Assembly (NCBI RefSeq): GCF_002240565.1
Contig: NZ_MZMO01000001.1
Location: forward strand, 1,426,001 to 1,490,000
Reading direction: 5' to 3'
DNA length: 64,000 bases
From: Clavibacter michiganensis subsp. insidiosus
GTDB taxonomy: Bacteria > Actinomycetota > Actinomycetes > Actinomycetales > Microbacteriaceae
The position numbers and the translations under genes are program-made. Shown here one piece after another: positions 56,636 to 64,000 of this stretch (within the stretch, counting starts at the first letter, position 1; each line of letters opens with the position of its first letter). The notes beneath the pieces were generated by a model. It saw only the letters and a program-made list of their open reading frames with translations. It had not been told where the DNA came from and searched no databases.

Positions 56636-58197
56636 GCGGCCTGCTCCTCGCGGGCGGACGCCTGCCCGGATGCGACGCGCCCGTCGACGTGCTCGTGCGT
56701 GACGGCGTCATCGCGTCCGTGGGTCCCGCCGGATCCGCGGACGCGTCCGGCGTCGAGACCCGCGCCCTCGACGGCCGGTTCGTGATCCCGGGCCTCTGGG
56801 ACAACCACGTGCACTTCACGCAGTGGACCAAGGTGTCCCGCCGCCTCGACCTGTCGCGGGCGTCGTCCGCGGAGGAGGCCGTCGCGCTCGTGCGGGACGC
56901 GCTCGCGACCCGCGCGGCCTCCGCCGGATCCGGCCCTGTCACGGGCGCCGGCACCCCCGAGGCGCTGGTCGGCTACGGCTTCCGCGACGCCCTCTGGCCC
57001 GACATCCCGAGCAAGGACCTGCTCGACGCCGTCGCCGGCGACACGCCCGTGCTCCTCGTCAGCGGCGACCTGCACTGCTGCTGGGCGAGCTCGGCCGCGC
57101 TCGCGCCCCACGGCTACGGGGACCACCCCACCGGGCTCCTGCGCGAGGACGACTGCTTCGACTTCATGTACCGCGTGGAGGAGGGCGACGCGTCATCGCT
57201 CGACGCGCAGGCCGTGCAGGTCGCCCGCGAGGCCGCCCGACGCGGCGTGGTCGGCGTCGTCGACCTCGAGATCGACGGGAACGCCGACCGCTGGCGCCGC
57301 CTCGCCGCCCTCGGGCACGACGCGCTCCGCGTGGAGGCCGGCATCTGGCCGCAGGACTTCGACCGGGCGCGTGTCGAGGGCCTGCGGACGGGCGACGTGC
57401 TCGACGGCACCGGTGGGCTCGTGCGCGTGGGACCGTCGAAGGTCGTCACCGACGGATCCCTCAACACCCGTACCGCGTACTGCTTCGACCCGTACCCCGA
57501 CCTCGACGGCCAGGGCGGCGACGCGCACGGCGGCGCGTGCGGCCAGCTCTCCGTGCCGCCGGACGAGCTGCGCGGGCTCATGGAGCGCGCCGCGCGGCAG
57601 GGGCTGCGGCCCGCGATCCACGCCATCGGCGACCACGCGAACCGGCTCGCGCTCGACGCGTTCGCGCACCTCGACCGGGTGCTCGGGGGCGCGCACCGCG
57701 ACGCGGACGGGCTCGCCGGATCCATCGAGCACGCCCAGCTGCTGACGCACGAGGACGTCGCGCGGTTCGCCGCGCTCGGCGTGGTCGCGAGCGTCCAGCC
57801 CGAGCACGCCATGGACGACCGCGACATCGCCGACGTCTACTGGGCCGGGCGCACCGCCCGCGCCTTCGCGCTCGCCGACCTCCGCGCGGCGGGCACGCGC
57901 CTGGCGCTCGGCTCCGACGCGCCCGTCGCGCCGCTGGATCCATGGGCCACCATGAGCGCCGCCGTCGGCCGGTCGCGCGACGGCCGGGAGCCCTGGCACC
58001 CCGAGCAGGCCATCGACCGGGCCGCCGCGCTCGACGCCTCCGTCCGCACGCGCGTGGCGTCGGGGGAGCGGGCCGACCTCGCGGTCGTGGAGCGGGATCC
58101 GCTCGCCGCCTCCACCTCCGCCGACGACCTCCGCGCGATGCGGGTGTCCGCCACGCTCCTCGGCGGCCGCCTCACGCACGACACGCTCGGCGGCTGA
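56632..58197 (+). CDS. Amidohydrolase, YtcJ/NfdA-like
   Basis: A 521-residue metal-dependent hydrolase of the amidohydrolase superfamily. The N-terminal composite domain leads into the metal motif LWDNHVHFTQW (about 44-54); further ligands are in AIHAIGDHAN (about 324) and SIEHAQLLT (about 364), and the final Asp in LGSDAPVAPL (about 427). Members hydrolyse N-substituted formamides and related amides; the substrate is unknown. GTG overlaps the stop of the PaiB-like gene, so the two are one operon. Confidence 0.88.
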   Translation: MSGLLLAGGRLPGCDAPVDVLVRDGVIASVGPAGSADASGVETRALDGRFVIPGLWDNHVHFTQWTKVSRRLDLSRASSAEEAVALVRDALATRAASAGSGPVTGAGTPEALVGYGFRDALWPDIPSKDLLDAVAGDTPVLLVSGDLHCCWASSAALAPHGYGDHPTGLLREDDCFDFMYRVEEGDASSLDAQAVQVAREAARRGVVGVVDLEIDGNADRWRRLAALGHDALRVEAGIWPQDFDRARVEGLRTGDVLDGTGGLVRVGPSKVVTDGSLNTRTAYCFDPYPDLDGQGGDAHGGACGQLSVPPDELRGLMERAARQGLRPAIHAIGDHANRLALDAFAHLDRVLGGAHRDADGLAGSIEHAQLLTHEDVARFAALGVVASVQPEHAMDDRDIADVYWAGRTARAFALADLRAAGTRLALGSDAPVAPLDPWATMSAAVGRSRDGREPWHPEQAIDRAAALDASVRTRVASGERADLAVVERDPLAASTSADDLRAMRVSATLLGGRLTHDTLGG

Positions 58198-58238
58198 CCG
58201 GCAGGAACACCGCGCGGCCGCCGGGCGTTGGGCCCGTC

Positions 58239-59267
58239 ATGAGAGCGATCACCTACACCCGCACGGGTGCCCCCGACGTCCTGCAGCCCGTCGACCGCGA
58301 CGAGGCCGCCCCCGGCCCCGGCGAGGTGCGCGTCCGCGTCGTCGTCTCGGGCGTGAACCCCACCGACTGGAAGTCCCGCGACGGCGGCGCGCCCGGCCAG
58401 GAGCTGCCGTTCCCCGAGGTCGTCCCAAACCAGGATGGCTCCGGGATCGTCGACGCGGTCGGCCCCGACGTCACCGACCTCGCCGTCGGCGACCGCGTCT
58501 GGATCATGCTGGCCGCCCACGGCCGCCCCACCGGCACCGCGCAGGAGAAGACCGTCCTGCCCGTCGACCGCGTCGCGCCGCTGCCCGACGGCCTCTCCTT
58601 CGACCTCGGCGCGAGCCTCGGCGTCCCCGCCGTCACGGCGCACCGCGCGCTCACCGTCTCCGAGGACGGCCCCTCGCGCCTCGCGCCTGGGGCCCTCGCC
58701 GGGAAGCATGTGCTCGTCGCGGGCGGCGCGGGAGCGGTCGGCCACGCGGCCATCCAGCTCGCGCGCTGGGCTGGCGCGACCGTGATCACCACGGTCAGCT
58801 CGCCCGAGAAGGGCGCCCTCGCGACGGCCGCCGGCGCGCACCACGTCGTCGACTACAAGCACGGCGACGCCGTCGCGGAGATCCGGTCGATCGCGCCCGA
58901 CGGCGTCGACCTGGTCGTCGAGGTCGCCCCCGCGCAGAACGCCGAGCTCAACCAGGCGGTCGCGAAGAACCGCGCCTCGGTCGCCGTGTACGCGAACAAC
59001 GGCGGCGACACCGTCACCCTGCCCGTGGTCGACAGCTTCGTGAAGAACCTGCGCTACCAGTTCCTGCTGCTGTACACGGTGGGCCAGGAGGCGCTCGACG
59101 CCGCCCGCGCGGACATCCACCTCGCGCTCATCGACGGCGCGCTCCCGGTGGGCGAGGAGGCGGGCCTGCCCGTCACGCGCTTCCCGCTCGAGCGCACGGC
59201 CGACGCCCACCAGGCCGTCGAGGACGGCGTGACCGGCAAGGTGCTGATCGACGTGACCGGGGCCTGA
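58239..59267 (+). CDS. Zinc-free quinone oxidoreductase-like MDR enzyme
   Basis: A 342-residue NADPH-dependent medium-chain reductase. GVNPTDWKSRDG is typical of the QOR branch, the cofactor loop is VAGGAGAVGHAAIQLAR (about 168-184), and no zinc-ligand set is seen. The reaction is probably reduction of a quinone or enone. ATG start; 41 bases after the amidohydrolase, followed by a strong hairpin. Confidence 0.9.
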   Translation: MRAITYTRTGAPDVLQPVDRDEAAPGPGEVRVRVVVSGVNPTDWKSRDGGAPGQELPFPEVVPNQDGSGIVDAVGPDVTDLAVGDRVWIMLAAHGRPTGTAQEKTVLPVDRVAPLPDGLSFDLGASLGVPAVTAHRALTVSEDGPSRLAPGALAGKHVLVAGGAGAVGHAAIQLARWAGATVITTVSSPEKGALATAAGAHHVVDYKHGDAVAEIRSIAPDGVDLVVEVAPAQNAELNQAVAKNRASVAVYANNGGDTVTLPVVDSFVKNLRYQFLLLYTVGQEALDAARADIHLALIDGALPVGEEAGLPVTRFPLERTADAHQAVEDGVTGKVLIDVTGA

Positions 59268-59284
59268 TCCGCAGGGCCCCTGAC

Positions 59285-59326
59285 GACGGATGGCCGCACC
59301 GCCCTCGGGCGATGCGGCCATCCGTC
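59285..59326. terminator. Bidirectional terminator
   Basis: GACGGATGGCCGCA pairs with TGCGGCCATCCGTC with a 14-base loop, between the converging oxidoreductase and small membrane protein genes. Confidence 0.85.
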
Positions 59327-59353
59327 TGCGGTGGGCCGATGGGCGGACGCGGG

Positions 59354-59650
59354 CTACTCGGTGCCCGCTACCCGGCGCCGCGAGCGCGGCGGCCGCGTCA
59401 GCAGCCGCTGCATCACGAGCGGCGCGAGGGCGCTCGCGTTGAGGCACGTGGAGATCAGGAACGTGATGGCGAGCAGGTTCGTCGGGATGTCCCACGCGTC
59501 GCCCAGGAGGTGCAGCGCGAGCACCCCGAGCGACACGACGAGCAGGAGCCACGACGATCCGCGGAGCCACCGCGGGGTGCGCGCCCCCGCGAGGGCGACG
59601 ACCGCCATGACGGCGGCGTTGGCGATGGCGAGGGCGAGCGGGCCGGTCAT
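59354..59650 (-). CDS. Small membrane protein of unknown function
   Basis: A 98-residue protein with three hydrophobic helices (about 3-22, 29-50 and 56-78) and a basic C-terminus. No recognised family. ATG 59650; the 155 bases upstream hold no other gene. Confidence 0.7.
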   Translation of the reverse strand: MTGPLALAIANAAVMAVVALAGARTPRWLRGSSWLLLVVSLGVLALHLLGDAWDIPTNLLAITFLISTCLNASALAPLVMQRLLTRPPRSRRRVAGTE

Positions 59651-59805
59651 GCCGGCCCTCCGCCCGTGATGCGGTGCTCCCTGGCGTGACCGTGCATGAT
59701 GTCGTCCCCCTTCGACGGGCCGGATGGCCTGCCTCGACTCTTCCGCAGCGGGAGCGTCGGGTGAAGTCGGCGATATCGAGGACACGGCGCCGCCCGGGCG
59801 CGTCG

Positions 59806-60507
59806 TCAGGGCGCGGCACGCACCAGCGGCGTCGACCCGGAGAGGTCGAGCCCCACGTCGACCAGCTCCACGCGGCCCGCGAGCGCGCGGCCGGGGCCAC
59901 GCAGCAGGCCGGGCTTGCCCGCGCCGAACGTCACCGTGACGTCGGCGGGCAGCACGGTCGGATCCGGCACCGCCCCGTCGTCGCAGCCGACGCCGCTCGG
60001 GATGTCGCACGCCACGACGACCGGGCCGCCCGCGTCGCCGACGACCGGGAGGAGCGCGGCGACCACGCGGCGCGCCTCGCCGCGGAGGGCGGGGCTCGCT
60101 GTGGTGCCGATGCCGAGGATCCTGTCGACGACGAGCGCGGACGCCCGGCCGAGCGCCGCCACGCCCACGTCGTCGAGCTCCTCGGACGGCGTGATCGGCA
60201 CGCCCGCAGCGGCCGCCCGCGCGGCGCCGACCTCGTGGACGCGCGACGCCGTGCGGATCACCCGCACCTCGCGGCCGTCCCGCGCGAGCTCGGCCGCCGC
60301 GAGCATCGCGTCGCCGCCGTTGTTCCCCGCGCCGACCAGCACGAGCACGGCCCCGTCGGGCGCCTCGGCGCGGCAGACGCGCGCGAGGCCCGCGGCCGCG
60401 ACGCGCATGAGCTGCGCCCCGGCCGCCAGCAGCGGGGCCTCGGCGGCGCGGATGTCCGCGGCCGCGTAGCCGTCAATCAATTCGCTCGGGTTAAAAGTTT
60501 TCGACAT
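59806..60507 (-). CDS. nnrE: NAD(P)H-hydrate epimerase (YjeF N-domain), rebuilt N-terminus
   Basis: A 233-residue protein that epimerises damaged NAD(P)H hydrates for repair. LVGAGNNGGDAMLAA (about 56-70) is the defining YjeF_N motif; VVDRILGIGTT and VACDIPSGV follow. No dehydratase (YjeF_C) domain is fused or nearby. The first 11 or 12 codons (MSKTFNPSELI) lie in AT-rich DNA continuous with the adjacent insertion, while the family sequence starts at DGYAAADIRAAE; the original start seems to have been replaced. The frame is intact, so the gene may still work. Confidence 0.88.
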   Translation of the reverse strand: MSKTFNPSELIDGYAAADIRAAEAPLLAAGAQLMRVAAAGLARVCRAEAPDGAVLVLVGAGNNGGDAMLAAAELARDGREVRVIRTASRVHEVGAARAAAAGVPITPSEELDDVGVAALGRASALVVDRILGIGTTASPALRGEARRVVAALLPVVGDAGGPVVVACDIPSGVGCDDGAVPDPTVLPADVTVTFGAGKPGLLRGPGRALAGRVELVDVGLDLSGSTPLVRAAP

Positions 60508-60583
60508 CTACCCTTTTCTCCACTTAGGGCTTGTGGATTCCATAAGAAAAGAGTGACTTGCCTACGAGATGCATAAACGCAGG

Positions 60584-60907
60584 TCAGCCCTTACCGTCAA
60601 AAGCCCGCCCAAACGTGAAGCCCAATGCTATAGTCGCAAACGTTCTTAGCATGTCGAAGCTCGCGTCCAAGTTCGCGCCATCAACCGAAGAGTGCCAATA
60701 ATCAACTTGAGCAACTGCTATTGCTGCTACAATGCAAATGAGCGCGAGGATCATCGAGAAATTTAGCTTAATTCTTTCTATCCACCGGCGCTGAACTTTG
60801 TCCGGATCCTGTAGCTTCACGAGATGCTCTTCAGGAGTGCCGTCCGGCGTGTCGAAAGGCACGTCCTCCCTAGCGCTAGCTGGAACGCCGTCTTCTGTTA
60901 GCTCCAT
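60584..60907 (-). CDS. Small membrane protein, candidate toxin of a Panacea pair
   Basis: A 107-residue protein: an acidic N-terminus (about 1-35), a basic amphipathic stretch (QRRWIERIKLNF), one strong membrane helix (FSMILALICIVAAIAVAQV, about 50-68) and a second weaker one (FATIALGFTFGRAF). It starts one base after the end of the Panacea-like frame, so the two are co-transcribed. Panacea-type antitoxins are known to pair with varied toxins, including membrane-active ones; the toxin role here is inferred from position and structure only. Confidence 0.65.
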   Translation of the reverse strand: MELTEDGVPASAREDVPFDTPDGTPEEHLVKLQDPDKVQRRWIERIKLNFSMILALICIVAAIAVAQVDYWHSSVDGANLDASFDMLRTFATIALGFTFGRAFDGKG

Positions 60908-60908
60908 T

Positions 60909-61386
60909 TTACGCTAGATCGAGGTGTCGACGATAAGAGACGTCCTCGAGAATGTCCTCGGGTGATAGAGAAGCATCGTGTCTTTCATGCGCCTTAGTCC
61001 ACGCCGCATCGCTCATGTGAGTGATGCGCGAGAGCTCTACTGCTGACAGATGCTTCCCTTTGCGCCAAACGCTGTCAATAGCGTCCCCGACGAGACGGTG
61101 CTTATCTATCATTGATAGAAAGGGCTTTTCCCCGGGCGTCTTTCGCGTACGTACGAATTCTACCTGCTCCATAGGAGCGAAATTCGTCATATACACTTCT
61201 TACGACGGGTCCATATTTCCACATCATAAATGGCTCACTCAATAAAGAGTCACTACCGGTTCGTTTCGCATACTCGCTAGCGGCGAAGTACAGTAGCTTT
61301 TGTAGCTTCATGGGGGAGACTTCTATGTCTTCCTCGAATGCGCGGCGGAGGATGTTGTTTGTTACTAAAGCGGGCGTAAAAGACAA
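60909..61386 (-). pseudogene. Panacea/DUF4065-type (SocA/GepA-like) protein, split by frameshift
   Basis: Two overlapping minus-strand frames together give one Panacea domain. Frame 1 (61386-61102, 94 residues) has SPMKLQKLLYFAASEYAKR and FMMWKYGPVVRSVYDEFRSYG. Frame 2 (to 60909) continues with SMIDKHRLVGDAIDSVW, LSAVELSRITHMSDAAW and TKAH. Removing one base from the G4A4 tract at 61126-61133 joins them as a single protein of about 158 residues, ending like normal family members. The start is TTG 61386, supported by AGGAGG at 61394-61399. It could be a mutation, a sequencing error or a programmed shift. In known pairs this domain is the antitoxin. Confidence 0.8.
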
Positions 61387-61393
61387 CTAGAGG

Positions 61394-61399
61394 CCTCCT
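61394..61399 (-). promoter_or_regulatory. Strong ribosome site deciding a TTG start
   Basis: AGGAGG on the minus strand, 7 bases before TTG 61386. It fixes the start of the Panacea-like frame, which has no ATG or GTG in a comparable place. Confidence 0.75.
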
Positions 61400-61559
61400 T
61401 TCAGGGTCTGCGGCACTGTTGTTGATTGTAAGTTGTTCATCCGACATTGCTCGCAGTCAAGGCGGCAAGTCACGGGAACCCCAAATGACTGAGGCCCCAA
61501 AACGGGGGGGCTCTCTGGAGTGTGCTCTCCGTTGGGCACGACTGTCCAGGCGGGGTCGC

Positions 61560-62375
61560 TCACGACGGCGCGATCCGCTCCACCAGCAGCTCCGCCCACG
61601 CCCGGTAGACGCGGCCGTAGAGGGTGTCCTCGGGGTTCGGCGCCGTGAACTCGGGGATCCGCCAGGCCGGGAACGGCACGCTCTCGACCCGCTCGTGCCG
61701 CGCGACGACGCGGCGGGTGCTGCGGTTCAGCGCGTCGGCGTGGCGCCCGACGGGGCCGGCGATGAGCGACGGCGTGACGGGCGAGTTCTCGAGCGGCGGG
61801 ACCTCCGTCACGAGCACGAGCGCTCCCGCGGGCATGCGCGACTGCATGCCCGTGATGCACGCGTCGAGCAGCGACTCCCACAGCGGCGTCGGGGTGTGGC
61901 GGATGGCGTCGCCGATGCCGAGCGCGAGGACGGCGACGTCGGTGCTCGCCCAGGCGGGGAACGCGTCGAGGCCCGCGCGCCAGGAGCGCACGGTGAAGTC
62001 GGGGAAGGACTGCACCGACCAGAAGACGCCGCGGCCGGTGCGGACGGCGAGCTTGTGCGCGACCTGCCCGGCGACCCCGAGGTCGTGCGACACGGTCTGG
62101 TAGCCCACCGCGGTGCCCTCGCCCACGACGGCCAGGCCGTAGGGATCCGGCCCCGGCAGCGAGCCCGTGGGGGAGTCGCGCGGGAAGGTGGCGCGCCGCA
62201 TCTCGCGGTAGAGCACGCGGTACTGGATGCGCCCGATCGTCGCCGACCGGAGCGACGCGAGCGGGCCGGTCGAGAGCGCCCGCGAGCCCGCCGCGGGGTG
62301 GGCCTCCGGTGCGCCGTGCGGGTCCGCGGCGTCGCCGCGACCCGGGTCGTCGTCGGAGGGCGGTGCGCCGGTCAT
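61560..62375 (-). CDS. SGNH/GDSL-type hydrolase
   Basis: A 271-residue protein. The segment LPGPDPYGLAVVGEGTAVGYQTVSHD corresponds to block I (quoted in part: LAVVGEGTAVGY), with Gly in place of the usual GDS Ser region partly altered; VAVLALGIGDAIRHTP matches block III with GIGD where GxND is typical. VTEVPPLENSP and RHERVESVPFP follow. The catalytic Ser is not clear, so activity is uncertain. No signal peptide is seen; the N-terminal 35 residues are low complexity. ATG 62375. Confidence 0.72.
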   Translation of the reverse strand: MTGAPPSDDDPGRGDAADPHGAPEAHPAAGSRALSTGPLASLRSATIGRIQYRVLYREMRRATFPRDSPTGSLPGPDPYGLAVVGEGTAVGYQTVSHDLGVAGQVAHKLAVRTGRGVFWSVQSFPDFTVRSWRAGLDAFPAWASTDVAVLALGIGDAIRHTPTPLWESLLDACITGMQSRMPAGALVLVTEVPPLENSPVTPSLIAGPVGRHADALNRSTRRVVARHERVESVPFPAWRIPEFTAPNPEDTLYGRVYRAWAELLVERIAPS

Positions 62376-62490
62376 CGCAGCCCGTCCCGTCCGTCGCGAC
62401 GCCCCCGGAATGGGGACGATCGCAGGATATCCCGCGCGCGGGCACCCCCTCCACCGCGACCGGCGCGGAGGGGGTGCCCGGGACGCCGGA

Positions 62491-63519
62491 TCAGGCCAGG
62501 ATGTCGCGCACCATGGGCGCGACGATCGTGCCGTAGCGCTCGATCCCGCCCATCATCCGCTCGTGCGAGAACGGGCCCGCGCTGTACTTGAGGTCGAAGC
62601 GCGTGGCGCCCACGGCCTTCAGCGTCGCGGCGATCTTGCGGGCGACGGTCTCCGGGGATCCGACATACAGCGAGCCGTGCTCGATCTCCTGCTCGTAGGA
62701 GGCGCGGGCGAGCGGCGGCCAGCCGCGGTCCTTGCCGATGCGGGCGTGCATCACCTGGTAGTCGGGGAAGAAGGCCTCGCGGGCCTCGGCGTCGGTCTCG
62801 CCCACGTAGCCGGGCGAGTGGATCCCGACGGGCAGGCGCGGCTGCTCGAGCTGGTCGAGGGCGCGCGCGAACAGGTCGGCGTAGGGCGCGAAGCGGTGCG
62901 GCTCGCCGCCGATGATCGCGAGCATGAGCGGGAAGCCGTGGCGCGCGGCGCGCACGACCGACTCGGGGCTGCCGCCGACGCCCACCCAGGTCGTGATGCC
63001 GTTGGCCGTCTTCGGGAACACGTCGTGCTCGGTGAGGCCGGCGCGCGTCGAGCCGCTCCAGGTGACGGGCGTCTCCTTCACGAGCTCGGCGAAGAGGCCG
63101 AGCTTATCCTCGAAGAGGCGCTCGTAGTCGCTCAGCTCGTAGCCGAACAGCGGGAACGACTCGGTGAAGGAGCCGCGGCCGAGGATGACCTCCGCGCGCC
63201 CGTTCGAGACCGCGTCGAGGGTCGCGAAGCGCTGGAAGACGCGCACCGGGTCGTCCGAGCTGAGGACCGTGACGGCGGATCCGAGGCGGATGCGCTCCGT
63301 CTTCGCGGCGATGGCGGCGAGCGCGACCTCGGGGGAGGAGATCGCGTAGTCGTCGCGGTGGTGCTCGCCGAGGCCGATGAAGTCGATGCCGACCTGGTCG
63401 GCCAGCACGCCCTCGGCGACGACGTTGCGGATCACCTCGGCGTAGGGCAGCTCGCGGCCGTCCGGTCCGACCGTGACGTCGCCGAACGTGTCCAGTCCGA
63501 GCTCGATCTCCTGCGCCAT
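62491..63519 (-). CDS. LLM-class flavin-dependent oxidoreductase
   Basis: A 342-residue luciferase-like enzyme. ELGLDTFGDVTVGPDGREL is the typical N-terminus, with GIDFIGLGEHHRDDYA, RAEVILGRGSFTESFPLFGY and VGVGGSPESVVRAARHG as subgroup motifs. It probably uses FMN/FMNH2 or F420; the substrate is unknown. Start ATG 63519 is preferred because the family begins there; ATG 63543 would add eight residues. Confidence 0.88.
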   Translation of the reverse strand: MAQEIELGLDTFGDVTVGPDGRELPYAEVIRNVVAEGVLADQVGIDFIGLGEHHRDDYAISSPEVALAAIAAKTERIRLGSAVTVLSSDDPVRVFQRFATLDAVSNGRAEVILGRGSFTESFPLFGYELSDYERLFEDKLGLFAELVKETPVTWSGSTRAGLTEHDVFPKTANGITTWVGVGGSPESVVRAARHGFPLMLAIIGGEPHRFAPYADLFARALDQLEQPRLPVGIHSPGYVGETDAEAREAFFPDYQVMHARIGKDRGWPPLARASYEQEIEHGSLYVGSPETVARKIAATLKAVGATRFDLKYSAGPFSHERMMGGIERYGTIVAPMVRDILA

Positions 63520-63618
63520 GCTGTGCCATGCTTCCCTGTCCATGCGAACGTATGCATCTGGGTCAACTGTAGGGGCGGGGTCGGCATTCCCGCGAATCGG
63601 GCGGGCGGCGCCCGCGGG

Positions 63619-64000
63619 TCAGCCGGCCGCGGGCTCGGCGCGCGCGATCTCGGTGTCCTCGACGCGCGACTCCGGCATCAGCAGGCCCGCGACGACGGTC
63701 GCGAGCGCGCACACGCCGACCGCGAGGAACACGGCGCCGGACGCGGCGATCACCGCGTCCGGATCCCTCTGCCCGCCGGCCGACACGGCGAAGATCGCGT
63801 TGGCGATCGCCCCGAACACGGCCACGCCCACGGCGCTGCCGATCGAGCGCGCGAAGAGGTTCGCGCCCGTGACGACGCCGCGCTCGCCCCAGCCGACGCT
63901 CGACTGCGCGCCGATGAGGCTCGGGGTCGCGACGAGGCCGAGACCCAGGCCCACGACGAAGCAGCCGGCCGCGATCCCGGCGAGCGTGGGGGTGCCGGCG
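63619..64000 (-). CDS. MFS drug exporter (DHA2/14-TM type), 3' part
   Basis: The C-terminal 127 residues of a transporter gene that starts beyond the window end. GLGLGLVATPSLIGAQSSV and RGVVTGANLFARSIGSAVGVA are the last-third motifs of the DHA2 multidrug family; two membrane helices and a short hydrophilic tail (SRVEDTEIARAEPAAG) follow. The start cannot be assigned. Confidence 0.85.
   Translation of the reverse strand, partial: AGTPTLAGIAAGCFVVGLGLGLVATPSLIGAQSSVGWGERGVVTGANLFARSIGSAVGVAVFGAIANAIFAVSAGGQRDPDAVIAASGAVFLAVGVCALATVVAGLLMPESRVEDTEIARAEPAAG

Larger units (their letters stand above)
60475..61540. other. AT-rich insertion between nnrE and an SGNH hydrolase gene
   Basis: A sharp drop in GC from about 60475 to 61540. 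It carries three minus-strand frames (a two-frame Panacea-like gene and a small membrane protein). No mobility gene, tRNA or repeat is visible at the edges. Its left edge falls within the first codons of nnrE. Confidence 0.75.

Noticed and set aside
61126..61140. Programmed -1 frameshift at G GGA AAA in the Panacea-like gene
   Set aside because: The slip site is in phase, but the -1 frame runs into a stop within a few codons; the rest of the domain is in the +1/-2 frame.
63541..63570. TTGACC/TACGTT as a promoter of the LLM oxidoreductase
   Set aside because: The spacer is only 8 bases, far too short for a standard promoter.

Overview
The window is a high-GC actinobacterial chromosome segment. 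Gene content, very high GC3, frequent GTG starts, 4-base start/stop overlaps and many GGATCC sites suggest a Microbacteriaceae member, most likely Clavibacter or a close relative. This is a judgement from protein wording and gene order; no search was run.

Layout. 1-1964: 3' part of a 23S rRNA gene, 5S rRNA and a strong terminator. 1965-18944: a dense plus-strand housekeeping block (repeat/TPR protein, HAD phosphatase, tlyA, nadK, recN, pyrG, NUDIX, xerD, parA-like, scpA, scpB, rluB-like, tyrA, cmk, der), closed by a bidirectional hairpin. 18959-21290: a flavin acyl-CoA-dehydrogenase-like enzyme, a membrane protein and tRNA-Pro(GGG). 21291-31809: an accessory block starting right at the tRNA. 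It holds an AT-rich two-gene ATPase/unknown module (candidate defence system), a Vsr endonuclease remnant, a DUF2510-PASTA envelope protein, a large SF1 helicase, a GNAT enzyme and an XRE-ImmA/IrrE pair. 31997-37258: a choline uptake and glycine-betaine synthesis operon (BCCT, aldehyde dehydrogenase, GMC oxidoreductase). 37269-42766: MFS symporter, secreted trypsin-like protease, and a two-gene flavin monooxygenase operon of the organosulfur type. 42767-43610: a small AT-rich insertion with one gene. 43723-49766: membrane proteins, a broken M20 peptidase, a sensor kinase and a striking ThrE-exporter/response-regulator chimera. 49824-59650: tandem secreted alpha/beta hydrolases, MutT-like NUDIX, HTH-only LysR-type protein, chloroperoxidase-like hydrolase, acyl-CoA synthetase, PaiB-like protein, amidohydrolase and quinone oxidoreductase. 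59806-61540: NAD(P)H-hydrate epimerase whose 5' end was rebuilt by an AT-rich insertion carrying a frameshifted Panacea-type antitoxin and a small membrane protein (candidate toxin-antitoxin pair). 61560-64000: SGNH hydrolase, LLM oxidoreductase and the 3' end of a drug-exporter MFS gene.

Themes. Three AT-rich insertions interrupt an otherwise uniform GC-rich backbone, and none carries visible integrase or transposase genes. Rearrangement scars cluster at 45.7-49.8 kb. Two apparent frameshifts sit in homopolymer tracts, so sequencing error must be excluded before calling those genes broken.
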